A DNA stretch of 64,000 nucleotides from Muribaculaceae bacterium (GCA_023665425.1 JAMPDX010000001.1:950860-1014859), one strand, 5' to 3'; positions 27,619 through 37,312 are shown, numbered from the stretch's first letter. A program made the numbers and translations. The notes: generated by a model not told the origin, from the letters alone.

Positions 27619-28388
27619 AGTCTGGTGGAGTTGATTTCGTAATATGTGGAGGGGTTGAGGGGGTTGACTCGAAGGGTGACGGAGTCGAGCAGCAGAGGTT
27701 GTATCTGAGGTATGCGCAGATATCCGTAAACATTCTTCACCTGCTTGGTGGAGTCGGTCTGGAGGGTGACATGCTGGCGCTCGGAGCTCATGAGGGAGCG
27801 AGAGATGTATCCCACAGTGCCGTCGGCATATTCGGCAGCTATATATATATCAATAGGTTGGCGGGAGTTCAGGGTCTTGGCTTCCCATGCCAGGCGTCCC
27901 CCTTTGGGTATCTTGCTGCCGGGGATATTGAATGTCAGCAGGTATGGTGTCCCTTTGGCGCCCGAGAGGCGCAACTTCGTCGGGTATGGCCATAGGGTAG
28001 GCATAGCGTCCTCCTCAGCACCCTTCATATCGGCTATCTGTTTTTGCTTCTTGGCAATATTCTCGATTACGAGCTCATACATCTCTTCATATTTGTCGAG
28101 ATTATGTCCATACCAGCCCAAAGTGGTGTCGAGTTGTCTCTCACTCACACCATGCTCCTTCATTACGCTTTGGCGCAAAACTTTGCGAATTGAATCGCCA
28201 TCCTCACTTGTAATGCCTGAGCCGACGTTGTATTCGTATGTGCCGTAGGCATCGGCTATGTGCAGGTCAGCCAACAGGGATGCCGCTTCCTTGTCGGAGA
28301 GCACCTCTTTGGGGCGCCGTGAGCAGCTGCTTACCATTATGGCGGCTACTGTGAGGCAGGGGATGAGAATATGCTTAATTCTTATCAT
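27600..28388 (-). CDS. DUF4296-type lipoprotein
   Basis: A 262-residue lipoprotein with lipobox AAIMVSSC (Cys about residue 22). The N-terminal part has the DUF4296 pattern seen downstream of lspA in Bacteroidetes (VLSDKEAASLLADLHIADAYG, MKEHGVSERQLDTTLGWYGHN, LDKYEEMYELVIENI). The C-terminal half looks like beta-sandwich sequence (LTFNIPGSKIPKGGRLAWEA). Its ATG overlaps the lspA stop by four bases, so it is coupled to lspA. Function unknown. Confidence 0.8.
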   Translation of the reverse strand: MIRIKHILIPCLTVAAIMVSSCSRRPKEVLSDKEAASLLADLHIADAYGTYEYNVGSGITSEDGDSIRKVLRQSVMKEHGVSERQLDTTLGWYGHNLDKYEEMYELVIENIAKKQKQIADMKGAEEDAMPTLWPYPTKLRLSGAKGTPYLLTFNIPGSKIPKGGRLAWEAKTLNSRQPIDIYIAAEYADGTVGYISRSLMSSERQHVTLQTDSTKQVKNVYGYLRIPQIQPLLLDSVTLRVNPLNPSTYYEINSTRLWVPKK

Positions 28389-29050
28389 TTGGCTTGCGAG
28401 CTGTTTGAGTTCTCGTTGTCAATACTGTGAGCTGCTTCTTTCTTCTTCTTGCCGGTGATGGTTTCCCAAGCTAATGCCAGGTCTTTGGTGTAGAAGAGTA
28501 TGAGCATAAATACACCTACACAGATGCAGGAGTCGGCTATATTAAATATGTATTGGAAAAACTCCCATTGGTGTCCGCCGATGTTTACCTCAAACAGGGG
28601 GAAGTATAGCATATCTACCACACGCCCCTCAAACCAGGTGGAGTATCCCTCACCATAGTCCACAAAATGTGCGACCTGTGGCGGGTATGGGTTATTGAAT
28701 ATTTCGCCGTAGAAGATACAGTCGAAGATGTTGCCGGCGGCCCCGGCGGTGATGAGGGCCGCGGTGACGATGAAGCCGGTGCGCAGAGAGGCTATGGCTT
28801 TAGATTTGATTATGAACCAAATAAAGAATATCACGGCAGCAATACGGCCCAGAGTAAGCAACATCTTGCTCCATAGCTCTATGCCGAAGGCCATGCCGTT
28901 ATTTTCGATGAATTTGATATGAAACCAGCTGGTGATTTCGTAGTCTTCACCGAAGTAGAAATGTGTTTTGACGTAAATCTTGACTATTTGGTCAATGAGG
29001 ATGAGAGCTACGATTATTGCAAGAGCGAGAATGCCTTTGTGATTCTTCAT
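28385..29050 (-). CDS. lspA: Lipoprotein signal peptidase (signal peptidase II)
   Basis: A 221-residue inner-membrane aspartyl protease that cuts the signal peptide from prolipoproteins. Four hydrophobic segments are visible, and the catalytic aspartates are in GNIFDCIFYG and EGRVVDMLYFPLFE. It is longer than the E. coli enzyme (about 164) because of loop insertions and a charged C-terminal tail (KKKEAAHSIDNENSNSSQAK), as often in Bacteroidetes. It is followed by the overlapping DUF4296-type lipoprotein gene, a likely substrate. Confidence 0.95.
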   Translation of the reverse strand: MKNHKGILALAIIVALILIDQIVKIYVKTHFYFGEDYEITSWFHIKFIENNGMAFGIELWSKMLLTLGRIAAVIFFIWFIIKSKAIASLRTGFIVTAALITAGAAGNIFDCIFYGEIFNNPYPPQVAHFVDYGEGYSTWFEGRVVDMLYFPLFEVNIGGHQWEFFQYIFNIADSCICVGVFMLILFYTKDLALAWETITGKKKKEAAHSIDNENSNSSQAK

Positions 29051-29155
29051 GTTTATGAGTCTGCAGGGCAGTACCGGTAATGTATTTGAGAAGAGGAGAG
29101 GAAGGATTTAAGAGCTTTATAGTCCTTAATAGTCCTTGCGGGTTTTCTTATAGTC

Positions 29156-29215
29156 CTTGCGGGTTTGCGACCCGCAAGTTTGAATATGGGGTAGACGGCG
29201 GGTTGCAAACCCGCC
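29156..29215. repeat. Two REP-like palindromes upstream of lspA
   Basis: CTTGCGGGTTTGCGACCCGCAAG (as two half sites, 29156-29178) and GGCGGGTTGCAAACCCGCC (29197-29215), preceded by repeats of TAGTCCTTGCGGGTTT. A relative of the same palindrome sits upstream of serA (54467-54487). They look like dispersed short palindromic repeats. Confidence 0.7.
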
Positions 29216-29256
29216 GCGACTATTAATTGACGAACCCACCACGATTAGTGGGGCGC

Positions 29257-29628
29257 TTACATCTTGGCTTCCAGAGAGAGGGTGGCATGAGGTACGGCTC
29301 TGAGGCGCTCCTTGGGTATGAGTTTGCCGGTAACGCGACAAATACCGTAAGTCTTGTTGTCAATGCGCACGAGTGCTCCTTTTAGCTTGGCGATGAAGTC
29401 TGCCTGGCGGCGGGCCAGACGTACTGCCTCCTCCTTGCCAAGGGTGTTGGCCCCCTCTTCAAGAGCTTTGAAGGTGGGTGCAGTGTCGGCATCGCTATTG
29501 TCGGCATCGTTTACTACCAAAGACCGCAGGTCTTCGTATTCCTTTGTTGCCTTGTCGAGTTTCGCCTGTACTATCACGCGGAATTCTTCAAGTTCCTGGT
29601 CTGAATATCTTACTTTAGTGTCTGCCAT
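29257..29628 (-). CDS. DksA/TraR family regulator lacking the zinc cysteines
   Basis: A 123-residue DksA/TraR-family protein, expected to bind RNA polymerase through its secondary channel. The N-terminal helical hairpin (about 1-85) carries DNSDADTAPTF and a long Arg/Lys-rich helix. The C-terminal finger region YGICRVTGKLIPKERLRAVPHA keeps only one of the four zinc cysteines, so zinc binding is unlikely; this appears common in Bacteroidetes members. It lies 173 bases after ileS and 206 before lspA, in the usual Bacteroidetes order. Confidence 0.9.
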   Translation of the reverse strand: MADTKVRYSDQELEEFRVIVQAKLDKATKEYEDLRSLVVNDADNSDADTAPTFKALEEGANTLGKEEAVRLARRQADFIAKLKGALVRIDNKTYGICRVTGKLIPKERLRAVPHATLSLEAKM

Positions 29629-29801
29629 AGTTTTATTAGATATAGTGTATTTAACAATAAGTGTGTTGAGGAGTAAAGGAGGGATGGATGAGCCGGGGAG
29701 TCGCTCGCCAACTCATCCACCCGTCAACTTTTATGTACAACGTCAACAGACATTAAATTGTTTAGACACTTATCAATAATTTGTGTGGAGCATTTCAGTT
29801 T

Positions 29802-32800
29802 CTACACGCGAGTGACACTGACATTCACCTTGACATCGTCGAGGTCGAGCTCCTGAGCATTGTCGCCCACGGCGTCTACAGCCTCGATAGAGGCAGCAAG
29901 CACTTGAGCGGCGATGTAGTCGGCAAAGTCGGCCAGGGCGGCATCTGTGACCGGGTTGTGCTCAATGAGCACTTTGACCTTGTCGGTGATGTCGAAGTCA
30001 GAAGCCTTGCGAATGTTCTGTATGCGATTGATGAGCTCGCGGGCCACTCCTTCATTCTTAAGAGCCGGGGTGACTGTGACATCGAGGGCCACTGTCAGGT
30101 CGCCGGCAGAGCCAACAGACCATCCGGGGATATCCTCGGCCAACACCTCAACATCGTCAAGGGTGATGACCGGAGCACCCTCCAGGTCAGCAAATGTGAA
30201 TTTGCCTTCGCGCTCGAGTTCGGCGATTTGCGGCTGGCTCATCTCCTTGATTGCGGCACCGAGTTGCTTCATGATCTTGCCGAAGCGAGGACCGAGCTTC
30301 TTGAAGTCGGCTTTGACACGCTTCACCAGGCCACTCTCTTCGCCGGCCACGATTTTGAGCTCTTTGATGTTGACCTCGCCTTTGATAAGGTCAGCCATAG
30401 CCTCTACCTGAGCTCGCTGCGCTTCGGAGCTTACGGGCACGAGGAGTGTCTGCAGGGGCTGGCGCACCTTGATGTTCACCTTGCGGCGTAGCGCGAGCAC
30501 GGCGCTGGTGATATCCTGAGCCAGACGCATCTGCTCCTCCAGGTCGCTGTCTACGAGTGCCGGGTCATACTCCGGGAAGTGAGCCAAATGCACGGTATTA
30601 TACTCATCGGTGCCTGCTGTGAGGTCTGAGTACAGACGGTCTGCATAGAAGGGGGCGATGGGAGCCATGAGCTTGGCCAGAGTGCACAGGCATGTGTAGA
30701 GTGTCTGATAAGCTGAGAGCTTGTCGGTGGTCATCTCGCCGGCCCAGAAGCGTTTGCGGTTGAGGCGCACGTACCAGTTAGAGAGGTTGTCGCCCACAAA
30801 CTCGGCGATGGCACGTGCTGCACGGGTGGGCTCATAGTCATCGAGAGATGTGTCTACCTCCTTGACCAGAGTGTTGAGTAGCGAGAGCACCCATCGGTCG
30901 ATGCGGGGACGCTCATTCAGGGGCACCTGAGGCTCATTGCCGGTGAAGCCGTCAACGTTGGCATACAGAGCAAAGAACTTATATGTATTGTAGAGAGTGC
31001 CGAACAATTTGCCGGCTACCTCCTTGACTCCTGCCTCATCATATTTGAGGTTGTCCCAGGGCTGGGAGTTCTCTATCATGTACCAGCGGACAGGGTCAGA
31101 GCCATATTTCTCTATGTTGGAGAAGGGGTCTACGGCGTTGCCCAGACGTTTGGACATCTTGTTGCCATTCTTGTCGAGTACCAGGCCGTTGGAGATAACA
31201 GCCTTATAGCTGACAGTGTCGAAGATCATGCCGGCTATGGCGTGGAGGGTGAAGAACCAACCGCGTGTCTGATCTACACCCTCGGCGATGAAGTCGGCGG
31301 GATAAACCTCGCGATTGTCGAATGCCTCCCTGTTTTCGAAGGGGTAGTGTATCTGGGCATAGGGCATTGCACCGGAGTCGAACCACACGTCTATGAGGTC
31401 GAGCTCACGCTTCATGGGCTTGCCGGAGAGGCTCACCAGAGTTATTTCGTCAACATAAGGGCGGTGCATATCGATGCGGTCATAGTTCTCGCGGCTCATG
31501 TCGCCGGGCATGAAGCCGGCCTTCTTCATGGGATTTTCCTTCATGACACCGGCAGCCACAGCCTTCTCTATCTCATCATAGAGCTCGGCGTAGGAGCCGA
31601 TGCAGATCTCCTCCTTGCCATCTTCAGTGCGCCAGATGGGTAGGGGAGTACCCCAGTAGCGAGAGCGAGACAGGTTCCAGTCCTGCAGGTTCTCAAGCCA
31701 CTTACCGAAGCGGCCGGAGCCGGTGGATGCCGGTTTCCACTTGATAGACTCGTTCAGCTCCATGAGTCGCTCACGGCTTGCAGTGGTGCGGATGAACCAT
31801 GAGTCGAGGGGATAATAGAGCACCGGTTTGTCAGTACGCCAGCAGTGAGGATAGTTGTGTACATGCTTCTCAATCTTGAAGGCCTCGCCGGCTTGCTTCA
31901 TCTCCATGCAGAGCACGATGTTGAGGTCTTCGGCCTTGGAGGCTGCCTTCTCGTCATACTTGCCGCCGGGATTAAACTGCGGGTCATAGGCATTCTTCAC
32001 GAAGTCGCCGTCGTGTTTGCTGTAGGCGGGCACGTTGACACACTTCTCTACAAACTCAGGGGCACACTCCTCGAGGGTATAGTATTTACCCTGCAGGTCT
32101 ACCATGGGGCGTGTCTCGCCACGCTTGTTGACCATGAACAGAGAGGGGATACCGGCAGCCTTGGCTACCTTGGCATCATCAGCACCAAAGGTGGGAGCGA
32201 TATGCACGATACCGGTACCATCCTCCACAGTGACATAGTCGCCGGGGATGATGCGGAAAGCCTCCTGCTGCATGGTGACAAACTTGTCTGCACCCACGCT
32301 GAAGATGTCCTCGGGGCGCTTTTCGGCAGCCTCTTTTACGAAGGGAGCGGCGATGTCGTCCACCTTCTCCAGCGGCGTAACCCAGGGCATCAGCTGTTGG
32401 TACTTCATGCCGAGGAGCTCGGTGGCGTCATACTCAGCGGCAATGCGCCATGGCAGTATCTTGTCACCCTGCTTGAAGTCCTCCATCGAAGCCTCTTGTC
32501 CCTCAGGCTTGAAGTATGTGTGCATACAGTCCTTGGCCAGCACTGCAGTGATTTTGGCTCCGGTGTAAGGGTTGAAAGTGCGCACAGCTACATACTTGAA
32601 GCGGGGGCCGATACACAGAGCAGTGTTGGAGGGGAGGGTCCACGGGGTAGTTGTCCATGCGATGAAGCAGGGCTCACCCCACCCGGTCATACCATCCTTT
32701 GGCTCGCAAATCTTGAAGAGCACAGTGGCGGTAGTGTCCTTGACATCGCGGTAGCATCCGGGCTGGTTGAGCTCGTGAGAGCTGAGGCCGGTGCCGGCAG

Positions 32801-33353
32801 CGGGGCTGTAAGGCTGTATGGTGTATCCCTTATAGAGGTAGCCCTTGTTGTAAAGTTGCTTGAGGAGCCACCAGAGGGTCTCCATATACTTCTGGTCGTA
32901 AGTGATGTAGGGGTTGTCGAGGTCTACCCAATAGCCCATCTTGTGGGTGAGGTCGGTCCACTCCTTGGTGTACTTCATCACTTCGCGGCGGCAAGCGGCG
33001 TTATACTCGTCTACAGAGATTTTCTTGCCGATATCCTCTTTGGTTATACCCAGATTCTTCTCCACGCCGAGCTCTACGGGGAGGCCGTGGGTGTCCCATC
33101 CGGCCTTGCGCTTCACATGGAAGCCTTTCATGGTCTTGTATCTGCAGAAAATATCCTTGATGGTGCGGGCCATGACATGGTGGATGCCGGGCATACCGTT
33201 GGCACTCGGTGGCCCTTCGTAGAAGACGAATGAGGGGCAACCCTCTCTCTCGGTCATGCTGGCCTCAAACAGGGAATGTTTGTCCCAGAGTTCCAGCATC
33301 TGCTTGTTGATGTCAGACAGTGACAACTGTCCGTTATATTCTTTGAATTTCAT
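29802..33353 (-). CDS. ileS: Isoleucine--tRNA ligase (eukaryote-like type)
   Basis: An 1183-residue class I synthetase that charges tRNA-Ile. The HIGH-type motif is in GPPSANGMPGIHHVMARTIKD and the KMSKS motif in NKMSKRLGNA. The editing domain (about 200-430) has WTTTPWTLPSNTAL. The length and motif context match the type 2 (eukaryote-like) IleRS, which is associated with natural mupirocin tolerance and is common in Bacteroidetes. It lies 42 bases after ddl and probably shares its transcript. Confidence 0.97.
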   Translation of the reverse strand: MKFKEYNGQLSLSDINKQMLELWDKHSLFEASMTEREGCPSFVFYEGPPSANGMPGIHHVMARTIKDIFCRYKTMKGFHVKRKAGWDTHGLPVELGVEKNLGITKEDIGKKISVDEYNAACRREVMKYTKEWTDLTHKMGYWVDLDNPYITYDQKYMETLWWLLKQLYNKGYLYKGYTIQPYSPAAGTGLSSHELNQPGCYRDVKDTTATVLFKICEPKDGMTGWGEPCFIAWTTTPWTLPSNTALCIGPRFKYVAVRTFNPYTGAKITAVLAKDCMHTYFKPEGQEASMEDFKQGDKILPWRIAAEYDATELLGMKYQQLMPWVTPLEKVDDIAAPFVKEAAEKRPEDIFSVGADKFVTMQQEAFRIIPGDYVTVEDGTGIVHIAPTFGADDAKVAKAAGIPSLFMVNKRGETRPMVDLQGKYYTLEECAPEFVEKCVNVPAYSKHDGDFVKNAYDPQFNPGGKYDEKAASKAEDLNIVLCMEMKQAGEAFKIEKHVHNYPHCWRTDKPVLYYPLDSWFIRTTASRERLMELNESIKWKPASTGSGRFGKWLENLQDWNLSRSRYWGTPLPIWRTEDGKEEICIGSYAELYDEIEKAVAAGVMKENPMKKAGFMPGDMSRENYDRIDMHRPYVDEITLVSLSGKPMKRELDLIDVWFDSGAMPYAQIHYPFENREAFDNREVYPADFIAEGVDQTRGWFFTLHAIAGMIFDTVSYKAVISNGLVLDKNGNKMSKRLGNAVDPFSNIEKYGSDPVRWYMIENSQPWDNLKYDEAGVKEVAGKLFGTLYNTYKFFALYANVDGFTGNEPQVPLNERPRIDRWVLSLLNTLVKEVDTSLDDYEPTRAARAIAEFVGDNLSNWYVRLNRKRFWAGEMTTDKLSAYQTLYTCLCTLAKLMAPIAPFYADRLYSDLTAGTDEYNTVHLAHFPEYDPALVDSDLEEQMRLAQDITSAVLALRRKVNIKVRQPLQTLLVPVSSEAQRAQVEAMADLIKGEVNIKELKIVAGEESGLVKRVKADFKKLGPRFGKIMKQLGAAIKEMSQPQIAELEREGKFTFADLEGAPVITLDDVEVLAEDIPGWSVGSAGDLTVALDVTVTPALKNEGVARELINRIQNIRKASDFDITDKVKVLIEHNPVTDAALADFADYIAAQVLAASIEAVDAVGDNAQELDLDDVKVNVSVTRV

Positions 33354-33395
33354 ATTCTTGATGGAAATTGAAACCGGTAAAACGGGAGTTCATGA

Positions 33396-34592
33396 TTAGA
33401 ATTTGGCACCTTTGGCACCCTTGGCCCCTTTCACACCGCCGCCGAGGGCGAATATGTTAGAGTCGTAGGTGAAAGTCTTGCGGCGTATTTCGCGGTCACG
33501 CTTCAGAGCTAACTGCACCAGCTTGTCCATGAGCTGCGGGAATTTTATGCCGCTGGCCTCCCACAGATAGAAGCTCAGTGAGCCGGGTATGGTGTTTATC
33601 TCGTTGACATATATCTTGCCGTCAGCCTCGTCAATCATCACGTCAACACGGCTCACACCGTGGCATGAGAGCACACGGAATGTCTCGCCGGCGATGCGCT
33701 GTATCTCGCTGCTCACCTCGGCGGGCAGGTCGGCGGGGATACGCTTGTCGGAGTTCTGCATACCCTTGGCGCCCTTTGTGCCGCCCATATACTTGTCTTC
33801 GTATGAGAGGAAGTCGCCGGTCTTGATAGGCTCTTCGCACACGCTACTCTGATGCTCATCAGCATCACCGAGCACTGAGCAGTTTATCTCCTTGAGCTGC
33901 TGAATCATGTGCTCTACAATGATGCGCTGTGAGAACTTCTCGGCATTGTCAATTTTAGCAATAAGCTCCTCGCGGTTAGCAGCCTTGCCGATACCTACGG
34001 AGCTACCCAGATTGGCGGGCTTAACGATAACCGGGTAGCCCAGCTTGTTCTCTATCTGCTCTATGAGGGCATCCTTCTGTGAGAACCACTGCTTGTCGGT
34101 AAACCATACATAGTCAACCACGGGGACTCCGCATTCACGCAAAATCATCTTCATGGTGATTTTGTCCATGCCGTTGGCTGAAGAGAGAGTATTGCAACCG
34201 GCAAAGGGTATGCCTATAGTCTCCAGGAGACCCTCGAAAATGCCATCTTCGCCGTTGGTGCCATGAAGCACGGGGAGTACCACATGGAGCTCGGCCACCA
34301 CCGGTTGCTTCTTGGAGAACATGTTGCCACCGGCCTTGTAAAGGTTAAAGTCGCCGTATTCAGGACGCATGAACACCTCGGTGCATGAGTTTACGAGGCT
34401 CTTCATGTCGCGATAGTTGCGAATTTCAAGCAGCGGAGCGCCGGTGTACCAGCGTCCTTGCTTTGAGATATATACCGGGATGACATTGTACTTGTCCTCA
34501 TTCATGGCATTGATGGCCTGCATGGCTGAGATCACCGAAATCTCGTGCTCCACTGAGCGACCACCAAAGAAAACTGCTACGTTAGTCTTCAT
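33396..34592 (-). CDS. ddl: D-alanine--D-alanine ligase
   Basis: A 398-residue ATP-grasp enzyme that makes the D-Ala-D-Ala dipeptide of peptidoglycan. Visible are GGRSVEHEISVISA at the N-terminus, LPVLHGTNGEDG, ATP-grasp elements (YPVIVKPANLGSSVGIGKA), SCHGVSRVDVMID and YVNEINTIPGSLSFYLWEASG. It is longer than E. coli DdlB (306) and ends in a short repeat VKGAKGAKGAKF, similar to an internal GGTKGAKGM insert. It heads the ddl-ileS pair. Confidence 0.96.
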   Translation of the reverse strand: MKTNVAVFFGGRSVEHEISVISAMQAINAMNEDKYNVIPVYISKQGRWYTGAPLLEIRNYRDMKSLVNSCTEVFMRPEYGDFNLYKAGGNMFSKKQPVVAELHVVLPVLHGTNGEDGIFEGLLETIGIPFAGCNTLSSANGMDKITMKMILRECGVPVVDYVWFTDKQWFSQKDALIEQIENKLGYPVIVKPANLGSSVGIGKAANREELIAKIDNAEKFSQRIIVEHMIQQLKEINCSVLGDADEHQSSVCEEPIKTGDFLSYEDKYMGGTKGAKGMQNSDKRIPADLPAEVSSEIQRIAGETFRVLSCHGVSRVDVMIDEADGKIYVNEINTIPGSLSFYLWEASGIKFPQLMDKLVQLALKRDREIRRKTFTYDSNIFALGGGVKGAKGAKGAKF

Positions 34593-34687
34593 TTTATCTA
34601 TTGTCTTGTCTTAACTTATAATCTAATTAGTTAGTCGGAGGAGGGATGTGCGGATGAATAAAATACCGCACGCGCGTCAATAAAGTG

Positions 34688-34695
34688 CAAAGTTA
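34688..34695 (-). promoter_or_regulatory. Possible -7 element of the ddl-ileS transcript
   Basis: TAACTTTG on the minus strand, 95 bases upstream of the ddl ATG. No TTTG is at the expected -33 distance, so the call is weaker than the other promoters. Confidence 0.5.
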
Positions 34696-34735
34696 CAAAT
34701 TATTTCTGAAATATCTACTTTATCCCACCTTAAGT

Positions 34736-34766
34736 TTTGCTAATTAGGGGGAATATACTAACTTTG
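34736..34766 (+). promoter_or_regulatory. Promoter of the dicarboxylate/amino acid symporter gene
   Basis: TTTG (34736-34739), 19 bases, TAACTTTG (34759-34766): a full match to the Bacteroidetes consensus. The leader to the ATG at 34856 is about 85 nt. Confidence 0.85.
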
Positions 34767-34855
34767 TGGGGTTGTTAGGTGTTATAATAGTCCGAGGCGG
34801 GTGCGCTCTCTGCGGCTATAAACGCCGACAATTTGCTTGGAAAAATCTCTTTACC

Positions 34856-36115
34856 ATGAAAAATATCGATGAGTCAGCTGCGCAGCAAGCAGCTAAAAAT
34901 GAGGATGGAACGCCGCGTAAGAAGGGGTTTCGTATGGGTCTGTTAGGCTGGATTATCATAGCCATAGCAGCCGGTGTAGGTGTTGGATTTATTATCCCGG
35001 GGTGGGGTGCGCGAATTTTTGCCACCTTCAATGCTATTTTCAGCCAGTTCCTCGGGTTCTGTATTCCCTTGATTATTCTTGGCTTTGTGGCGCCGGCCAT
35101 TGCCGAGATTGGGCGGAGCGCCGGTAAGATGCTTGTAGTCACAGCACTATTGGCTTACGGGTTTACCCTGCTTGCCGGTATCACTTCTTACTGTGTGAGC
35201 GACTCCCTGTTCCCCTCAATGATAAGTGCGGATACATATCTGGCTGACGGTGGAGGGTCACCAATGAGTTGTGATCCATACTTCACTGTGGAGATGCCCC
35301 CTCTCATGACCGTGATGACAGCACTGGTACTTGCCTTTATATTGGGCCTTGGCACCGCCATGATACCGGTGGGAGCTATGCGTGGATGGCTTGAGCAGCT
35401 GAGGGATATCATCTCCTTGGTGATACGTAGTGTCATAGTGCCCTTGCTCCCATTGTACATCTTCGGTATCTTCCTGAATATGACCGTGGTAGGTCAGGTG
35501 GGAGTGGTGTTGGGCACCTTCGCCAAGATTATCGCCGTGATTTTCGGTATTCATGTATTCTATCTGGTATTCCAGTATTGTGTGGCCGCTATCGTGTCGG
35601 GCAAGAAAGGGCAGCGCAACCCCTTCAAGATGCTATGGACCATGATGCCCGCGTACTTCACAGCTCTGGGAACCCAGTCGAGCGCCGCAACTATCCCGGT
35701 GACCCTGCGCCAGACCATCTCCATGGGAGTGAACAAGGGTGTAGCCGGCTTCGTCATCCCTTTGTGTGCCACGATACACATGTCGGGCAGCACGCTCAAG
35801 ATTGTGGCTTGTGCATTGGCACTCATGCTGCTGCATCATATACCGTACGACTTCCCCATGTTTATGGGCTTCATAGCCATGTTGGGTATCACCATCATAG
35901 CTGCCCCTGGAGTGCCGGGAGGGTCTATTATGGCCTCCTTGGGCTTGCTCAGTTCGATGCTCGGCTTTACCGAGGCCGACAATGCCTTGATGATAGCTCT
36001 GTATATAGCCATGGACAGCTTCGGCACAGCTTGTAACGTCACCGGCGACGGCTCTATTGCAGTGATAGTCAATCGCATATTTCGCAAGCAAACCTTGGCA
36101 CAAGAGAGCGCATAG
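34856..36115 (+). CDS. Dicarboxylate/amino acid:cation symporter (DAACS family)
   Basis: A 419-residue membrane transporter that couples uptake of a dicarboxylate or amino acid to sodium or proton entry. About eight hydrophobic segments and two hairpins are visible; the family signatures are FVIPLCATIHMSGS (substrate-binding hairpin) and MDSFGTACNVTGDGSIAVIVNRIF. The N-terminal tail is polar and lysine-rich. The ATG at 34856 is chosen because the open frame upstream begins inside the -7 element. The substrate cannot be told; it stands alone. Confidence 0.88.
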   Translation: MKNIDESAAQQAAKNEDGTPRKKGFRMGLLGWIIIAIAAGVGVGFIIPGWGARIFATFNAIFSQFLGFCIPLIILGFVAPAIAEIGRSAGKMLVVTALLAYGFTLLAGITSYCVSDSLFPSMISADTYLADGGGSPMSCDPYFTVEMPPLMTVMTALVLAFILGLGTAMIPVGAMRGWLEQLRDIISLVIRSVIVPLLPLYIFGIFLNMTVVGQVGVVLGTFAKIIAVIFGIHVFYLVFQYCVAAIVSGKKGQRNPFKMLWTMMPAYFTALGTQSSAATIPVTLRQTISMGVNKGVAGFVIPLCATIHMSGSTLKIVACALALMLLHHIPYDFPMFMGFIAMLGITIIAAPGVPGGSIMASLGLLSSMLGFTEADNALMIALYIAMDSFGTACNVTGDGSIAVIVNRIFRKQTLAQESA

Positions 36116-36202
36116 ACGGCTAAAAAACCGTACACTTAAAATCATGCCCGAGGTGCACATTGGCGAGCTTGGGCATGATTTTTTGTCTCTTGTAGATTCA
36201 GG

Positions 36203-37267
36203 TTATTTCTCGTTTAGAATGGTGATTTGCTGGCGGACGGACTCCTCGTGTACAGCCGAAAGGAGTATGCGTAAAAAGTCCGGACCCAGATGCATTTCCT
36301 CGCCTGCCCTTATGCGGCTGGCGAGGATATCGCCATACCTGTCGGCTTGCACCACCGGTATGCCGTGCTCCTTCTTAAACAGCCCTATCTGCCGACATAT
36401 CTCCATACGTTTGCTCAGCACCTCGAGCAGCTCCGCGTCTATACGGTCTATCTCACTGCGAAGCACATCCAGGTTTTCCGTAGTGCCGGAGGACTTGCGT
36501 ATGACCAGCTCGGCCAGGATTTGCCGTAGTGCATCCGGAGTGACCTGCTGTGCCTTGTCGCTCCATGCATCTTGTGGCGAGCAATGGCTCTCGATTATGA
36601 GTCCGTCGAAGCCCATATCGAGTGCCTGCTGGCTGAGCGGCTGTATAAGCTCCCTTTTGCCTCCTATATGGCTGGGGTCGCAAATGAGGGGGAGCTGTGG
36701 GTATCGGCGCCTCAGCTCCAGTGGAATACGCCACTGAGGGGGATTACGATAGAGATGTTCGCCGTATGCCGAAAAACCGCGATGTATGGCCCCCAAGCGG
36801 CGCACACCGGCATTGTAGAGGCGCTGCATGGCACCTATCCATAGCTCCAAATCCGGATTTACCGGGTTCTTGACAAGCACAGGCCCGGAGTATCGGCGTT
36901 CGGCTATCACATCAGCTATCTCCTGCATGGCAAAGGGATTGGCAGAGGTGCGGGCACCTATCCAAAGGATATCTACTCCCGCCTGTATGGCGCACTCGGC
37001 ATGATACCTGTTGGCTATCTCAGTGGCTGTGAGCATACCGGTATGAGCCTTCACCTCCGAGAGCCATGGTAGCCCCACGGCGCCCACACCCTCAAAGTCG
37101 CCGGGGCGTGTACGCGGTTTCCAAATGCCGGCACGGAAGATTTTAATCCCCATATCCGCAAGGGGATATGCAGTGGCGAGCACCTGCTGCTCACTCTCTG
37201 CGCTGCATGGTCCGGCTATAATCAGAGGCTTGTGTGCATCTTCTATTATTGGTAGTAAATCTCTCAT
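36203..37267 (-). CDS. Bifunctional DAHP synthase / chorismate mutase
   Basis: A 354-residue fusion enzyme of aromatic amino acid synthesis. The N-terminal domain (about 1-260) is a KDSA-like type I DAHP synthase (IIAGPCSAESEQQVL, GIKIFRAGIWKPRTRPGDFEG, LVKNPVNPD, ICDPSHIGGKR), and the C-terminal domain (about 270-354) is an AroQ-type chorismate mutase (LDVLRSEIDRIDAELLEVLSKRMEICR). The arrangement with mutase at the C-terminus is the form usual in Bacteroidetes. The start at 37267 is set by the promoter just upstream; the frame further upstream is noncoding. The transcript would be almost leaderless. Confidence 0.94.
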   Translation of the reverse strand: MRDLLPIIEDAHKPLIIAGPCSAESEQQVLATAYPLADMGIKIFRAGIWKPRTRPGDFEGVGAVGLPWLSEVKAHTGMLTATEIANRYHAECAIQAGVDILWIGARTSANPFAMQEIADVIAERRYSGPVLVKNPVNPDLELWIGAMQRLYNAGVRRLGAIHRGFSAYGEHLYRNPPQWRIPLELRRRYPQLPLICDPSHIGGKRELIQPLSQQALDMGFDGLIIESHCSPQDAWSDKAQQVTPDALRQILAELVIRKSSGTTENLDVLRSEIDRIDAELLEVLSKRMEICRQIGLFKKEHGIPVVQADRYGDILASRIRAGEEMHLGPDFLRILLSAVHEESVRQQITILNEK

Positions 37268-37275
37268 TGCATCTG

Positions 37276-37308
37276 CAAAGTTAGCAATTATTCTTTTTTC
37301 AGAACAAA
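37276..37308 (-). promoter_or_regulatory. Promoter of the DAHP synthase/chorismate mutase gene
   Basis: Minus strand: TTTG (37305-37308), 21 bases, TAACTTTG (37276-37283). The -7 element ends only 8 bases before the ATG at 37267, so the 5' leader can be only a few nucleotides. Confidence 0.8.
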
Positions 37309-37312
37309 AAAT

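Noticed and set aside
31845..33233. 462-codon plus-strand frame
   Set aside because: It is antisense to ileS, whose motifs and length are secure; long antisense frames are common in GC-balanced synthetase genes.
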